A DNA stretch of 64,000 nucleotides from Alteromonas portus. Its GTDB lineage: Bacteria; Pseudomonadota; Gammaproteobacteria; Enterobacterales; Alteromonadaceae. Location of the stretch: NCBI RefSeq assembly GCF_005117025.1, contig NZ_SWCO01000012.1, positions 1 through 64,000 of the forward strand, written 5' to 3'. The first letter of the stretch is position 1, and every line of letters starts with the position of its first letter. The notes under the pieces are model-generated. The model was not told the DNA's origin. It worked only from the letters and a program-made list of their open reading frames with translations, and ran no database searches. A program made the position numbers and the translations under genes. Positions 63,804 through 64,000 of this stretch are shown piece after piece.

Positions 63804-64000
63804 TTGAAGGAGAAAATCATTCCTACGCAGCACTTGCCCCAAGTCATTGCAGGGCCAATAGTTAGAAAAGTGACGCCTACTGAAAGCCATATATGGGTAG
63901 TCACTAGTAACGCCGAAGCTCCACAACTGAAACTGTCTGTCTGTGACCAGACTATAGTAGGTGAGTGTCAGATTGAAACTGTACGCGTAGGGTCTTTTGC
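63804..64000 (+). CDS. PhoD-like/alkaline phosphatase D-like protein, 3' cut by window end
   Basis: An open frame to the edge of the window. HLPQVIAGPIVRKVTPTESHIWVV resembles the N-terminal domain of alkaline phosphatase D (PhoD-like) proteins, which begin GPxLRRxxPxxVxxW. The start is unclear: an AAGGAG site at 63807-63812 is followed by ATC/ATT rather than a normal start, while the in-frame TTG at 63804 overlaps it. No signal peptide is visible. Too little remains to judge activity. Confidence 0.5.
   Translation, partial: MKEKIIPTQHLPQVIAGPIVRKVTPTESHIWVVTSNAEAPQLKLSVCDQTIVGECQIETVRVGSF

Overview
The window reads as chromosome of a marine gammaproteobacterium of the order Alteromonadales, most likely Alteromonas or a close relative. 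The support is protein-level resemblance (trmA, fabR, sthA, cysJIH, dusA, pspA, ybdG, TIGR04219, DUF2333 and TIGR03899 families) plus partial synteny with Escherichia coli. The window opens on the first bases of a 16S rRNA gene that runs leftward out of view. It continues trmA - fabR - (acyl desaturase) - sthA, a neighbourhood that in E. coli also lies near an rRNA operon. No database search was run; all names rest on reading the proteins.

Layout. 1-21.4 kb is ordinary core genome: rRNA promoters, a membrane-anchored RRM protein, trmA, fabR with a desaturase it probably represses, sthA, a DNA glycosylase, a REC-DUF3369-GGDEF-EAL regulator, the sulfate-assimilation operon cysJIH, an outer-membrane protein/DUF2333 pair, and a pspA-pspC operon with a sigma-54-like promoter. 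A 260-bp MITE-like element sits between the desaturase gene and sthA.

21.4-41.6 kb is accessory DNA, AT-rich, and built as a tandem array at the 5' end of dusA. The intact dusA is followed by two further partial copies of the dusA 5' end, at about 29.47 and 41.53 kb, in the same orientation. Island 1 (21.4-29.5 kb) has an intact tyrosine integrase, a HUH relaxase-like gene with a possible oriT, a PrtN-like activator, an sce7726-family nuclease-like protein, and a three-gene overlapping operon: GNAT acetyltransferase - ImmA/IrrE metallopeptidase - Beta-family protein. That operon is the best candidate here for an undescribed defence or regulatory system. Island 2 (29.5-41.5 kb) has an integrase cut off by a decayed IS30-family element and an orphan integron-type cassette with an attC-like site. 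It also has a metabolic cluster (AraC regulator, alpha/beta hydrolase, acetoacetate-decarboxylase-like protein, acyl-CoA ligase, SDR, haem-c/Vgb-like periplasmic protein) and an AbiEi/AbiEii pair whose toxin gene is truncated.

41.8-46.6 kb holds a compact ethanolamine-use locus (eutB, eutC, permease, divergent AraC regulator) without microcompartment genes. Its permease is interrupted by one in-frame amber codon.

46.9-64 kb returns to chromosome-like sequence. It begins with a tight four-gene operon: coiled-coil protein, OmpA-domain membrane protein, Ras-like small GTPase and GGDEF/EAL protein. Then come S-formylglutathione hydrolase, two tandem YihG-like acyltransferases with a YbdG-type mechanosensitive channel, a YggN-like protein, a YeeZ-like epimerase, an NSS transporter, SDR and DCC-family genes, msrA, a phytase-like lipoprotein, and the start of a PhoD-like gene cut by the window end.
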